Assembly (NCBI GenBank): GCA_039908525.1
Contig: JAMOAY010000014.1
Coordinates: 24,073-88,072, forward strand
Direction: 5' to 3'
DNA from: Magnetaquicoccus sp039908525
GTDB lineage: Bacteria > Pseudomonadota > Magnetococcia > Magnetococcales > Magnetaquicoccaceae
DNA length: 64,000 nt
The notes below the pieces were generated by a model. That model did not search any database, had not been told where the DNA came from, and saw nothing but the letters and a program-made list of their open reading frames with translations. A program made the position numbers and the translations under genes. Positions within the stretch are counted from its first letter, which is position 1; every line of letters starts with the position of its first letter. This document shows positions 26,387-35,928 of this stretch, in pieces.

Positions 26387-27074
26387 GCGGGGTCCAGGGG
26401 GGATCATCCCCCCTGGCGGGGTGCAGGGGCGGAGCCCCTGCATGCAAGGCGCGCTTTACCCAAGCCAATTTCCGCAGGAAATTGGCGCCGCGCGCCCAAA
26501 ACGCCCCGCAGGGGCACCTCTGGAGGGCGGCAGCCCGACAAACCCCCTCTTCAACCCGCCATCGTTCTATTCATGCCGACAAAACCCAATAAGACAGACA
26601 AATCCACTGTACTGGCCGCAAGCTCTCAGTCGGGCGGCCGCCCAACAAAACCCGCTACCTGCCGAAAGCTCTCAGTCAAGCTGCCAACAAACACCAGCTA
26701 CCTGCCGAAAGCTCTCAGTCAAGCTGCCAACAAACACCCGCTACCTGCCGAAAGCTCCCAGTCAAGCTGCCAACAAACACCCGCTATCTGCCGCAAGCTC
26801 TCAGTCAAGCTGTCACCCAACAAACACCCGCTATCTGCCGCAAGCTCTCAGTCAAACTGTCACCCAACAAACACCCGCTACCTGCCGCAAGCTCTCAGTC
26901 GGGCTGCCGCCCTCCAGAGGTCCGCCCCTCCGGGGCGGGTTTTGTGCGCGCAGCGCCCATTGGCTGCGCCAATGGGCTTCTGTGAAAGCGCGCTTAGGGC
27001 AGGGGCTCCGCCCCTGCACCCCACCAGGGCTCCGCCCTGGACCCGCCAGGGGAGATAATCTCCCCTGGACCCCA
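26387..27074. repeat. Long composite inverted-repeat element (copy B) carrying a tandem array
   Basis: Left arm 26387-26540: CCAGGGGGGATCATCCCCCC hairpin, GGGGCGGAGCCCC hairpin, then the stem GCCAATTTCC/GGAAATTGGC (26464-26486) and GGAGGGCGGCAGCCCGA. Right arm 26897-27074 in inverse order: TCGGGCTGCCGCCCTCC, stem GCCCATTGGC/GCCAATGGGC (26955-26977), then CCAGGGGAGATAATCTCCCC. The interior is occupied by the tandem array listed separately. This explains the 818-base gene-free stretch between ubiA and ubiC. Confidence 0.85.
26615..26900. repeat. Tandem repeat array, 43- to 47-bp units, six and a part copies
   Basis: Units start GCCGAAAGCTCTCAGTCAAG or GCCGCAAGCTCTCAGTC at 26615, 26661, 26704, 26747, 26790 and 26837; the partial seventh at 26884 runs into the right arm of copy B. 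Units two to four are 43 bp; five and six are 47 bp with an extra CACC. The period is not a multiple of three across the array, so it is not a coding repeat, and there are no unique spacers, so it is not CRISPR. Confidence 0.92.
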
Positions 27075-27099
27075 TGCACGAATATGCTCCCAAAAAGTC

Positions 27100-27684
27100 T
27101 CAGGGCAGAAATTTGTACAAGCTTGGTAAAAATATTTCATAAATCCTTGCACGAATCATCCGATTGACCTGGAACAACGAACGTCGGCACCAGTACTTCT
27201 GCCCCGGCCGATGACGCAAACAGACGGCAAGATCCGGAATCGTGGCCTCCGCCAATTCCAACTCGGTCCGCCCAACCGGACCTTCGCGTTCCATGAAAAG
27301 CGAACCCAACGGCTCCTCACCCAGAACCACCGCATCTCTGGCCTCCGCCGTCAATTCCGCCACCGCAATCTCAGAGTAGGCATACAAACCCACCTCTTGA
27401 TCCACAACCAACCACGCACTGCGAGCAAGAAACTCACCGTCCACCGATAACACCCTGTGCCCCCGCCACAGCGCCGAATCACCCTCCCTCCGCACAATCG
27501 GCACTTGGCTCTCCAGTCGCAACCGGATCAGCTTCTCCGTGTGCTGTTGCAAATGGTGCGTCAGTGACTCCGCACAACACAAAGCAGCCCGCAATTGTCC
27601 AGATATGGCACATTCAAACTGCAGAAAAAACTGCTCCGGCGGCAGCCAGCCCCGCAAAATCTGTGGCAGGTAGGGTTGTGTCAT
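27100..27684 (-). CDS. Chorismate lyase UbiC-like protein
   Basis: 194 residues from ATG 27684, preceded by GGAAGAGG. The fold marks are RLRLESQVPIVRREGDSALW, RVLSVDGEFLARSAWLVVD, LGEEPLGSLFMEREGPVGR, and a C-terminal CRRSLFQVNRMIRARIYEIF followed by LPSLY, matching the RRS-x-F ... E-x-FLP-x-LY ending of UbiC, where the Glu is catalytic in E. coli. It would make 4-hydroxybenzoate from chorismate for UbiA. Overall divergence from UbiC is considerable, so a related UTRA-fold protein remains possible, but the ubiA neighbourhood supports UbiC. Confidence 0.78.
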   Translation of the reverse strand: MTQPYLPQILRGWLPPEQFFLQFECAISGQLRAALCCAESLTHHLQQHTEKLIRLRLESQVPIVRREGDSALWRGHRVLSVDGEFLARSAWLVVDQEVGLYAYSEIAVAELTAEARDAVVLGEEPLGSLFMEREGPVGRTELELAEATIPDLAVCLRHRPGQKYWCRRSLFQVNRMIRARIYEIFLPSLYKFLP

Positions 27685-27761
27685 CCATCCTCTTCCCATG
27701 CGAAACGGCACGCTGTGCCGGAAAAATGCAACTGATTTGACAGGTGTTCGCAAAATGGATT

Positions 27762-28287
27762 GCGGGTCCAGGGGGGTCACCCCCCTGGCGGGTGCAGGGC
27801 GGAGCCCTGCATGAAAAGCGCGTTTTCACAAAGCAAATTTTCGCAGAAAATTTGCGCAACGCGCCCAACACGCCCCGCAGGGGCACTCCTGGAGGGCGGC
27901 AGCCCGACTCACACCGTGTCAGCTGTAATACGTCCAGGATGGTCCCCGCATGTCCATATCGGTCGGTCATCCCATTCCATCCAAAAAAGGCATTTCCAGT
28001 CTGCAAGGGCAAAGGTCGGGCTGCCGCCTTCCCATGGTCCCCGCATGTCCATATCAGTCGGTCATCCCATTCCATCCAAAAAAGGCATTTCCAGTCTGCA
28101 AGGGCAAAGGTCGGGCTGCCGCCCTCCCGGAGTCTGCCCCTCCGGGGCAGGTTTTGTGCGCGCAGCGCCCATTGGCTGCGCCAATGGGCTTCGGTGAAAG
28201 CGCGCAGACAGCAAGGGCTCCGCCCTTGCATCCCGCCAGGGCTCTGCCCTGGACCCGCCAGGGGAGATAATCTCCCCTGGACCCCGT
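27762..28287. repeat. Long composite inverted-repeat element (copy C) with 95-bp internal duplication
   Basis: Left arm: CCAGGGGGGTCACCCCCCTGG hairpin, GGGCGGAGCCC hairpin, stem GCAAATTTTC/GAAAATTTGC (27833-27855). Right arm: stem GCCCATTGGC/GCCAATGGGC (28167-28189), hairpins, and CCAGGGGAGATAATCTCCCC. The interior module (GGTCGGTCATCCCATTCCAT onward) is present twice in tandem. It accounts for the 611-base gap between ubiC and mnmG. Confidence 0.85.
27939..28128. repeat. Two tandem copies of a 95-bp unit
   Basis: ATGGTCCCCGCATGTCCATA begins at 27939 and again at 28034, and the copies are nearly identical (one G/A change after the shared start, T/C changes near the end). Read on the minus strand, the unit carries the same CCCGACC...GGATG...CCGACCG interior module found in copies A and D. 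Confidence 0.9.
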
Positions 28288-28295
28288 ACCACATT

Positions 28296-30182
<1,887 letters not shown>

Positions 30183-30197
30183 CGCACCTCTCTCCTC

Positions 30198-30213
30198 TGT
30201 TTCACGTGAAACC
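30198..30213. promoter_or_regulatory. parS: parS centromere site
   Basis: TGTTTCACGTGAAACC matches the canonical chromosomal parS (TGTTTCACGTGAAACA) at 15 of 16 positions. It lies in the 50-base gap between mnmE and mnmG, a common place for origin-proximal parS. Confidence 0.88.
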
Positions 30214-30232
30214 TGTCCGGCGGACGCCGGGT

Positions 30233-31636
30233 TCACTTGCCTATGCAAAATTGTGCAAATATGCGGTCAAGCAAGGTATCATGGGAGGTCTCCCCCGCCA
30301 TGTCGGCCCAAGCGTGTAAAGCCGCGCGCAACTCCACGGCAAGAATCTCCCAAGGGGCAGCCCTTTGCAACAAGGTTTGCGCCTCAACCACATGGAGCAG
30401 GGTCTCCTCGATCACTTGACGCTGGCGGGCCACCAAAATCATGCTGCCCTCCTCCGCAGCGGAGGTGGCCGCCAACCGTTTGTAAATTGTCTCCTGCAAC
30501 TGCTCGATCCCCTCGCCTGTTTGGCAGGAGACAGAGAGCGATGCGTAGTCTGCCATGCTGGGTGGTAACGACTCGATCGACCGGCCTGACAGCAAATCAA
30601 GTTTGTTCGCCACCAGGATCACCCGCTCGCTGCCCAACTCCTTGGCCCACTGTTGCTCCAACGGACCCAAGCCGTCTCGTATATCATAAATCAACAGCAG
30701 GCCATCCGCCTGGGAGATTCTGGCCTTGGCACGACGGATGCCTTCCTGCTCGATGATTTCAGCCGTCGTGCGCAACCCGGCCGTGTCTACCAAAAGCACT
30801 GGCAAACCTTGAATCTCCAGGCGATTCTCCAGCAAATCGCGGGTTGTGCCGGGTATCTCGGTGACGATCGCCTTCTCACAGCCAAGCAATCGGTTGTAGA
30901 GAGTGGATTTGCCCACATTCGGTTGACCGGCGATGACCAGATCCAGGCCATTTTGCCACTGTTGGCCCAGCATCGCTCCCCGTTGCAATGGGCTCAATCG
31001 CTGGCAAACCTGACGCAGGCCTTGCTGCAAGCGACTCTCCTCCTCAGTTTCCAGATCCTGATCGGAAAAATCCAGATCCACCTCTACCTGCACCAGCAGT
31101 TGCAACAGGGCCTCCTGAATGTCGCATACAACCCGTGCCAGTGAACCCTGCAACTGGCGGGCTGCTTCACGGGCAGCGCGCAAAGAAGAGGCGTGGATCA
31201 GGGCCATCATGGCCTCTGCCTGGCTGAGGGCCAGTTTGCCATTTTGGTAAGCACGACGCGAAAACTCGCCGGGTTTGGCCATGCGTACGCCCATGGTCGA
31301 CAGAACGGTCAACAGTCGGGCAATGACGACGGGCGCACCGTGACACTGGATCTCCATTTGCGCTTCACCCGTAAAGGAGTGGGGCGCCGGGAAATAGACC
31401 ACCAGGGCCTGATCCAGCAGTTGAGAATCTTCTGGATCCATCAGGTCCAGGAGATGCAATTGGCGAGGCTTGAACGAATGGGCAGCCAGGGAGGTTCCCT
31501 GGGGATGGCGAAACAGAGGCAACAAGGCGTGTGGCAGGTTGGGGCCGCTGAGACGTATCACGGCCACGCCGGAATGACCGGGCGGAGTTGCCAGACCGGC
31601 AATCAGGTCCGTCTCCAGAACAAGGGGCACGTGCAT
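30233..31636 (-). CDS. mnmE: tRNA modification GTPase MnmE (TrmE)
   Basis: 467 residues. N-terminal formyl-THF-binding domain (DLIAGLATPPGHSGVAVIRL), helical domain, inserted GTPase with G1 GQPNVGKST, G2 IPGTTRD, G3 DTAG, G4 NKLD, and the family's C-terminal FCIGK with its functional Cys. It works with MnmG on wobble uridine. A short copy of the palindromic element separates it from yidC upstream. Confidence 0.97.
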   Translation of the reverse strand: MHVPLVLETDLIAGLATPPGHSGVAVIRLSGPNLPHALLPLFRHPQGTSLAAHSFKPRQLHLLDLMDPEDSQLLDQALVVYFPAPHSFTGEAQMEIQCHGAPVVIARLLTVLSTMGVRMAKPGEFSRRAYQNGKLALSQAEAMMALIHASSLRAAREAARQLQGSLARVVCDIQEALLQLLVQVEVDLDFSDQDLETEEESRLQQGLRQVCQRLSPLQRGAMLGQQWQNGLDLVIAGQPNVGKSTLYNRLLGCEKAIVTEIPGTTRDLLENRLEIQGLPVLLVDTAGLRTTAEIIEQEGIRRAKARISQADGLLLIYDIRDGLGPLEQQWAKELGSERVILVANKLDLLSGRSIESLPPSMADYASLSVSCQTGEGIEQLQETIYKRLAATSAAEEGSMILVARQRQVIEETLLHVVEAQTLLQRAAPWEILAVELRAALHAWADMAGETSHDTLLDRIFAQFCIGK

Positions 31637-31669
31637 CCAAGAGCCCTTCCGAATCTTTATTATTATTGC

Positions 31670-31728
31670 GGGGTCCAGGGGGGATCATCCCCCCTGGCGG
31701 GGTGCAGGGGCAGAGCCCCTGCTACACA
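31670..31728. repeat. Single-arm tip of the dispersed palindromic element
   Basis: CCAGGGGGGATCATCCCCCC hairpin followed by a GCAGGGGCAGAGCCCCTGC hairpin, matching the left tip of copy B. It fills most of the 153-base gap between yidC and mnmE, inside an otherwise conserved gene string. Confidence 0.85.
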
Positions 31729-31789
31729 AGACGCGAGGTTGCGCAGGGGCTGGATACGGTCAACGGTCTGTATGATATTATCTCGTCTG

Positions 31790-33481
31790 TCAACCCATTT
31801 TCTTCATGATGTAACCCTGCTGGATGATCGACAAAATGTTGTTGACCAACCAGTAAAGCACCAAACCCGCCGGAAAGGACAGGAACATGAAGGTGAAAAT
31901 CACCGGCAAGAACCACATCACCTTGGCCTGGATCGGATCCGCCGGGGCGGGATTCATGCCGGTCTGCACCAGCATGCTGGCTCCCATCAACAGCGGCAGC
32001 ACATAGTAGGGATCCTCCACCGAGAGATCGTAAATCCAGAAAAAGAACGGTGCATGCCGCATCTCAATGGACAGATAGAGCACCTGATAGAGGGCAAAAA
32101 AGACCGGAATCTGCACCAGAATGGGCAGACACCCCCCCAGCGGATTGACCTTGTTGCTCTGATAGAGCTGCATCATCTCCTGATTCAGGCGCGCCTTGTC
32201 GTTTCCGTACAGCGTGCGCAGCTCCTCCATCTTGGGCTGCAGCTTTTTCATGGCGTTCATGGAACGGTAGCTTTTGTCCGCCAACGGATAAAAAAGCGCC
32301 TTGACCAGCAAGGTCAGAAAAATGATCGCCAGTCCATAGTTGTGCATAAAATCGTTGAAGAACAGCAACACATCCACCAGTGGCACGGCCAGAAAATGGA
32401 GCCAGCCATAATCAATGGCCCGCTCCAGGGCCATCTCCTGTTTTTCCAGGCTGCGGATCTCCTTGGGGCCAATATAGAGGCGTGTTTCAAAACTGACCTC
32501 CTGACCCGGTTCGACACTGTGCTGACGGGAGACCGAACCCACCCGATAGGTGGGCGCATCGTGATCGAAATAGTATTTTTTCAATTTCTCCGGCTCCCCA
32601 GGAATCAGGGCTGCCAGAAAATATTTGTCGGAAAAACCGACCCAGCCGGTGTGGGCATCCACATGCTGGTCGGATTTGCGCAGTACCTCATAGGTGTGCT
32701 GCAGCCGCGTTTTGTCCAGATAGCCCATGGGCCCCTGGAAATCCGCCGGGGCCATTGCCTGTCCCGGTTCGGGGATGGGCTCGGTGCGCACAAACTGGGC
32801 AAAGGCATAGAGCGGGGCCGCCTTGGAGGAGCGGTTGATCACCCGATCCCGGATGACCAGCTGGTAGGAATCCGGAGAAAAGACGAAACTTTTTTCAAAA
32901 CGCAGACCGCTGCCATTCTCCCAGGCCAGCTCCATGTTGCCCCCACCCTGAACACCATCCCGGTTCTGGGTGGTCCAGACCGTTTTGCGACCCGGGGTCT
33001 GAATGTCGGGGGTTGCCAGAAAACCCGACTCGCCAAAAAACAGCTCCGCCCCCTTGGCCGGAACCGTATGCTGCAAAAAACGGATGGGTTTGCCCTCGGG
33101 AGGCAGTTTGTCCAGATGTTTCAGAAAACTCAGATCAACCAGCTGCGCCCCCGTCAAAGAGATGTGTCCACGGATCACCCCGTTGGCAAACGGCAACAAC
33201 ACCTCCGGGCGCACCTCCACCGCATCACCGGCGGAGGGGGGTGCAGTCGGAGCGGCTTTGGCCAGTTGCAGCTCGCCCCCTTTGCCCACCTGGGCATCCG
33301 GAACCACCGGGTCCAGAGGTTTGCGGGGCGCGGCGGGCTGCCCGTCGGGCTTGGCCTCTGCTTTGGCGGACGACTGCTCAGTCTCCACGGGCGGAGGAGC
33401 CATAAACAGCTCCATGTAGGTCTGATACAGCATCAACAGTATAAAGGAGAGACTGAGGGCCAATGTCGTGCGCCGGTCCAT
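31790..33481 (-). CDS. yidC: Membrane protein insertase YidC
   Basis: 563 residues, the Gram-negative form. First membrane segment near residues 6-24, a large periplasmic P1 domain (about 60-340), then the insertase core of five membrane segments (GWLHFLAVPLVDVLLFFNDF, LLVKALFYPLADKSYRSMNA, NPLGGCLPILVQIPVFFALY, LPVIFTFMFLSFPAGLVLYW). The conserved Arg of the hydrophilic groove appears to be in the segment around LLVKALFYPL with AdKSYRSM following. It inserts inner-membrane proteins, including the F0 c ring, alone or with Sec. Confidence 0.97.
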   Translation of the reverse strand: MDRRTTLALSLSFILLMLYQTYMELFMAPPPVETEQSSAKAEAKPDGQPAAPRKPLDPVVPDAQVGKGGELQLAKAAPTAPPSAGDAVEVRPEVLLPFANGVIRGHISLTGAQLVDLSFLKHLDKLPPEGKPIRFLQHTVPAKGAELFFGESGFLATPDIQTPGRKTVWTTQNRDGVQGGGNMELAWENGSGLRFEKSFVFSPDSYQLVIRDRVINRSSKAAPLYAFAQFVRTEPIPEPGQAMAPADFQGPMGYLDKTRLQHTYEVLRKSDQHVDAHTGWVGFSDKYFLAALIPGEPEKLKKYYFDHDAPTYRVGSVSRQHSVEPGQEVSFETRLYIGPKEIRSLEKQEMALERAIDYGWLHFLAVPLVDVLLFFNDFMHNYGLAIIFLTLLVKALFYPLADKSYRSMNAMKKLQPKMEELRTLYGNDKARLNQEMMQLYQSNKVNPLGGCLPILVQIPVFFALYQVLYLSIEMRHAPFFFWIYDLSVEDPYYVLPLLMGASMLVQTGMNPAPADPIQAKVMWFLPVIFTFMFLSFPAGLVLYWLVNNILSIIQQGYIMKKMG

Positions 33482-33535
33482 GCAATTTTCCTCGCATCAT
33501 AAAATGTTCTGGGGAAATGTTCTGGGGATCTCCCC

Positions 33536-33745
33536 TCAGGGGATGGGATCAAAGCCGCCGGGATGGAAGGGATGGCAGCGCAACAAACGCCGCACCGCCA
33601 ACCAACTCCCTCTGAGTTCTCCATGACGTGTCACGGCCTGCAGGGCATATTCGGAACAACTGGGATAGAACCGGCAGCTCATGGGCAGAATGGGTGACAG
33701 CAGGTACCGATAGGCGCGAATCAAAGCAAGCAATACCCTTTTCAT
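33536..33745 (-). CDS. yidD: Membrane protein insertion efficiency factor YidD
   Basis: 69 residues from ATG 33745. LIRAYRYLLSPILPMSCRFY, PSCSEYALQAVTRHG and RRLLRCHPFHPGGFDPIP are the complete family signature, including the three conserved Cys. It overlaps rnpA by 4 bases and lies 54 bases before yidC. It helps YidC-dependent insertion. Confidence 0.95.
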   Translation of the reverse strand: MKRVLLALIRAYRYLLSPILPMSCRFYPSCSEYALQAVTRHGELRGSWLAVRRLLRCHPFHPGGFDPIP

Positions 33746-34161
33746 GGTGGCCTGACAAGCGGGGAAAAGAGTTTCTGTAGATCCAGCAACAGCGCTTCGG
33801 TGCTGGCAGCACCGGCCTGGGGCCGGGCAATCAGCACCATGTCCAGGGAGACGGTCTGTCTTGCATCCACCTCCGCGCGCAAGCAACGGAAAAACTCCCG
33901 CATCTGTCGCTTGATCCGGTTGCGCAACACCGCCTTGCCCACCTTGCGGCTGACGGTCAGGCCCAAGCGTGAATGGGAAAGCGCCGTCTCAAGGCTGAAA
34001 AGCAGGAAAAACCGCCCACCCTTTCTGCGTCCGGAGGCGGTGACGGCACGGAACTCCGCGCCCTCCAGCAGGCGAACGGCCTTGGGAAATCCCCGCCCCT
34101 GTCCGACGCCTCCCTGTTGCGCCGAGACGACAGGGGTCGGCAACCGCTCCGGAATGCTCAA
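33742..34161 (-). CDS. rnpA: Ribonuclease P protein component
   Basis: 139 residues. FPKAVRLLEGAEFRAVTASG, RLGLTVSRKVGKAVLRNRIK and RQMREFFR contain the conserved RNR motif of RnpA. It assists the RNase P RNA in tRNA 5' maturation. It sits directly after rpmH, as is usual, with yidD overlapping its end. Confidence 0.93.
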   Translation of the reverse strand: MSIPERLPTPVVSAQQGGVGQGRGFPKAVRLLEGAEFRAVTASGRRKGGRFFLLFSLETALSHSRLGLTVSRKVGKAVLRNRIKRQMREFFRCLRAEVDARQTVSLDMVLIARPQAGAASTEALLLDLQKLFSPLVRPP

Positions 34162-34173
34162 GGCATGCGATGC

Positions 34174-34311
34174 CTAGACCACGATCAGGCGTTTACGTCC
34201 CTTGGCTCTGCGGCGGGCCAGAACCTGACGCCCACCGGCGGTGGCCATGCGGGCCCGGAATCCGTGGTTGCGACTGCGGCGAATCCTGCTGGGTTGAAAT
34301 GTCCTCTTCAT
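34174..34311 (-). CDS. rpmH: 50S ribosomal protein L34
   Basis: 45 residues beginning MKRTFQPSRIRRSRNHGFRA and ending KGRKRLIVV, the full, highly conserved L34 sequence. First gene of rpmH-rnpA-yidD-yidC. No dnaA is found on its upstream side; tsaC lies there instead. Confidence 0.98.
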   Translation of the reverse strand: MKRTFQPSRIRRSRNHGFRARMATAGGRQVLARRRAKGRKRLIVV

Positions 34312-34402
34312 GTGTCAGTTCCTTGCATGCTGGATGGTCCCTGGCGATGGACCCGAATGGGCGAGCCGAACGGTTGGCCGAAGAAAACGCAACCGACCCA
34401 CC

Positions 34403-34431
34403 ACTCTACCCCATTTTTGCCCGGCTTTCCA
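34403..34431 (-). promoter_or_regulatory. Possible rpmH operon promoter
   Basis: On the minus strand TGGAAA (34431-34426), 17 bases, TAGAGT (34408-34403), about 92 bases before the rpmH start. The -10 hexamer is identical to the one proposed at 101-106. Confidence 0.35.
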
Positions 34432-34462
34432 GGTCCGCCGAGACAAAAAAACCATTTTGTGC

Positions 34463-35131
34463 TCAACCTGTGGTGGGGGTGTGCGCCGGATCTACCATGC
34501 AGCGCCGCAACTCCGGCAGCGTGGCCTGCAGGTATGCCAGGGCAAGAGCCCCCTCGCGCAGCAGGTATACCCGATCGTCTGCCACCTGGAGCAGTGTGGA
34601 GGGTTGGGCCTCGGTGGCCACCTCCCCTTCCAGGACCACAGCGATGCGCCCCCCCCACTGTCGGCGGACCGCTGCCGCAGAACAGGCGGTGGGTTGGCCG
34701 CCGGGATTGGCACTGGTGGAGGCCAGGGGTTTCTGCCACAGGCGCATGAGTCCGGCGACCAGGGGCGAGGAGGAGTGACGCAGGGCAACCCAGCCACTGC
34801 CACCGGTCACCGGCACGGGCAACCCCGAACGGGCGGGCAGCACCAGGGTCAGGGGACCGGGCCAAAAGCGCTCCATCAGGGTTCGCGCCAGGGGCGCAGG
34901 GGGGGTGATCAGGCGCGGCAACCAGGAGGGATCGGGAATCAACAAGATGAATCCCTTGCGCGCGCCGCCCCCCTTGAGCTCCAACAGCCGGGCCATGGCC
35001 GCCGGATGGAAAGGATCCACCGCCAGACCAAAGACTGTTTCGGTGGGATGGGCAATCACCTGACCGGCAGCCAGGGCCAAGCTGGCCCGCAACAAGGGAT
35101 CGTCTCCGTCCGCAGAGAGCGTTCTGACCAT
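34463..35131 (-). CDS. L-threonylcarbamoyladenylate synthase (TsaC/Sua5 family)
   Basis: 222 residues. Family marks are VIAHPTETVFGLAVDPFHP, KGFILLIPDPSWL, MERFWPGPLTLVLPA, VALRHSSSPLVAGL and LASTSANPGGQPTACSAAAV. It makes the threonylcarbamoyl-AMP used for t6A37 of tRNA. It has only the YrdC domain, with no Sua5 C-terminal domain, so TsaC is the better name. The start region lies in an AT-rich stretch without a strong ribosome-binding site. Confidence 0.92.
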   Translation of the reverse strand: MVRTLSADGDDPLLRASLALAAGQVIAHPTETVFGLAVDPFHPAAMARLLELKGGGARKGFILLIPDPSWLPRLITPPAPLARTLMERFWPGPLTLVLPARSGLPVPVTGGSGWVALRHSSSPLVAGLMRLWQKPLASTSANPGGQPTACSAAAVRRQWGGRIAVVLEGEVATEAQPSTLLQVADDRVYLLREGALALAYLQATLPELRRCMVDPAHTPTTG

Positions 35132-35256
35132 ATCAAATCGTCATATGTTATTGTGAATACTATTATATTGACTGACATGCCCGCGCAGCGGCAGGAACGA
35201 TCGCTCATTCTACTGGAAAGGAGCCGGGTTTACCCGTATTTTTGTAAAAAGGACCG

Positions 35257-35285
35257 TTGAACCTTGCTGGCAACTGTGCTAAACC
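35257..35285 (+). promoter_or_regulatory. Possible atp operon promoter
   Basis: TTGAAC (35257-35262), 17 bases, TAAACC (35280-35285) with TG one base before the -10, about 100 bases upstream of atpH. Confidence 0.35.
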
Positions 35286-35383
35286 TCTTCTGAAAGTCGT
35301 TCAGGGTCCCATTTCGATAGAACCGGGTTCGGCGTGCAGCCTGCGCCGGAGCAACAGTGTGTGTCGGGAGGAGTTGATCAGCC

Positions 35384-35923
35384 GTGCATGAAAGTACCCT
35401 AGCCAAACGTTATGCCACCGCCCTGGCGGAACTGGCGGTGGAACACAACATCCTGGAGGCCGTCGGCGACGACCTGAACGGTTTTCTGGAGGTTTTCCGC
35501 GCCACCCCGGCCCTGCGCTTCCTGTTGACCAGTCCGACGGCGGAACGTCGGGACCAGCACGCGGCCCTCTCCATCTTCCTGGAGCAGGCGGCCCCGGCCC
35601 ATGTCACCAGAAGCTTTTTGAAATTGCTGATTGACCGTCGGCGCATGATCCTGCTCGAATCCATTGTGGCCGCCTACAACGGCAATGTGGACAGTCGAAT
35701 CGGACGGATGAATGTCGATCTGCGGGTTCTGGTGCCGTTGACCGGCGCCCACTCCGAGCGGATGCGGGCCACGCTTTCCGAGGTGACCGGCAAGGAGATT
35801 CACCTGGAGGTGACCGCCGATCCCGGCATTCTGGGGGGCATGGTGGTCACCATGGGCAGTGTGATGATCGATTATTCGGTTCGGAATCATTTAAATCGTT
35901 TAAAAGCCAGCTTGAGAGGGTAA
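35384..35923 (+). CDS. atpH: ATP synthase F1 subunit delta
   Basis: 179 residues from GTG 35384 with GGGAGGAG upstream. LAKRYATALAELAVEHNILE at the N-terminus and GSVMIDYSVRNHLNRLKASL at the C-terminus are typical of the OSCP/delta subunit that links F1 to the peripheral stalk. First gene of atpHAGDC; 5 bases before atpA. Confidence 0.95.
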   Translation: MHESTLAKRYATALAELAVEHNILEAVGDDLNGFLEVFRATPALRFLLTSPTAERRDQHAALSIFLEQAAPAHVTRSFLKLLIDRRRMILLESIVAAYNGNVDSRIGRMNVDLRVLVPLTGAHSERMRATLSEVTGKEIHLEVTADPGILGGMVVTMGSVMIDYSVRNHLNRLKASLRG

Positions 35924-35928
35924 TCCCG

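Noticed and set aside
26615..26900. CRISPR array
   Set aside because: Units are contiguous near-identical tandem repeats with no unique spacers and no cas genes nearby.
24926..28292. Several 60-350-codon frames across the repeat elements
   Set aside because: Their translations are the hairpin sequences read in different frames (Pro/Gly/Arg-rich) and recur wherever the elements occur; the tandem array period breaks any single frame.
31193..33502. Long plus-strand frame opposite yidC and mnmE
   Set aside because: It runs through two unmistakable genes and a repeat element; its translation is His/Gln-rich with no motif.
35140..35165. DnaA-box-like GTATTCACA and AT-rich patch, possible oriC
   Set aside because: Only one imperfect nonamer (minus strand) is visible, without clustering or nearby dnaA.
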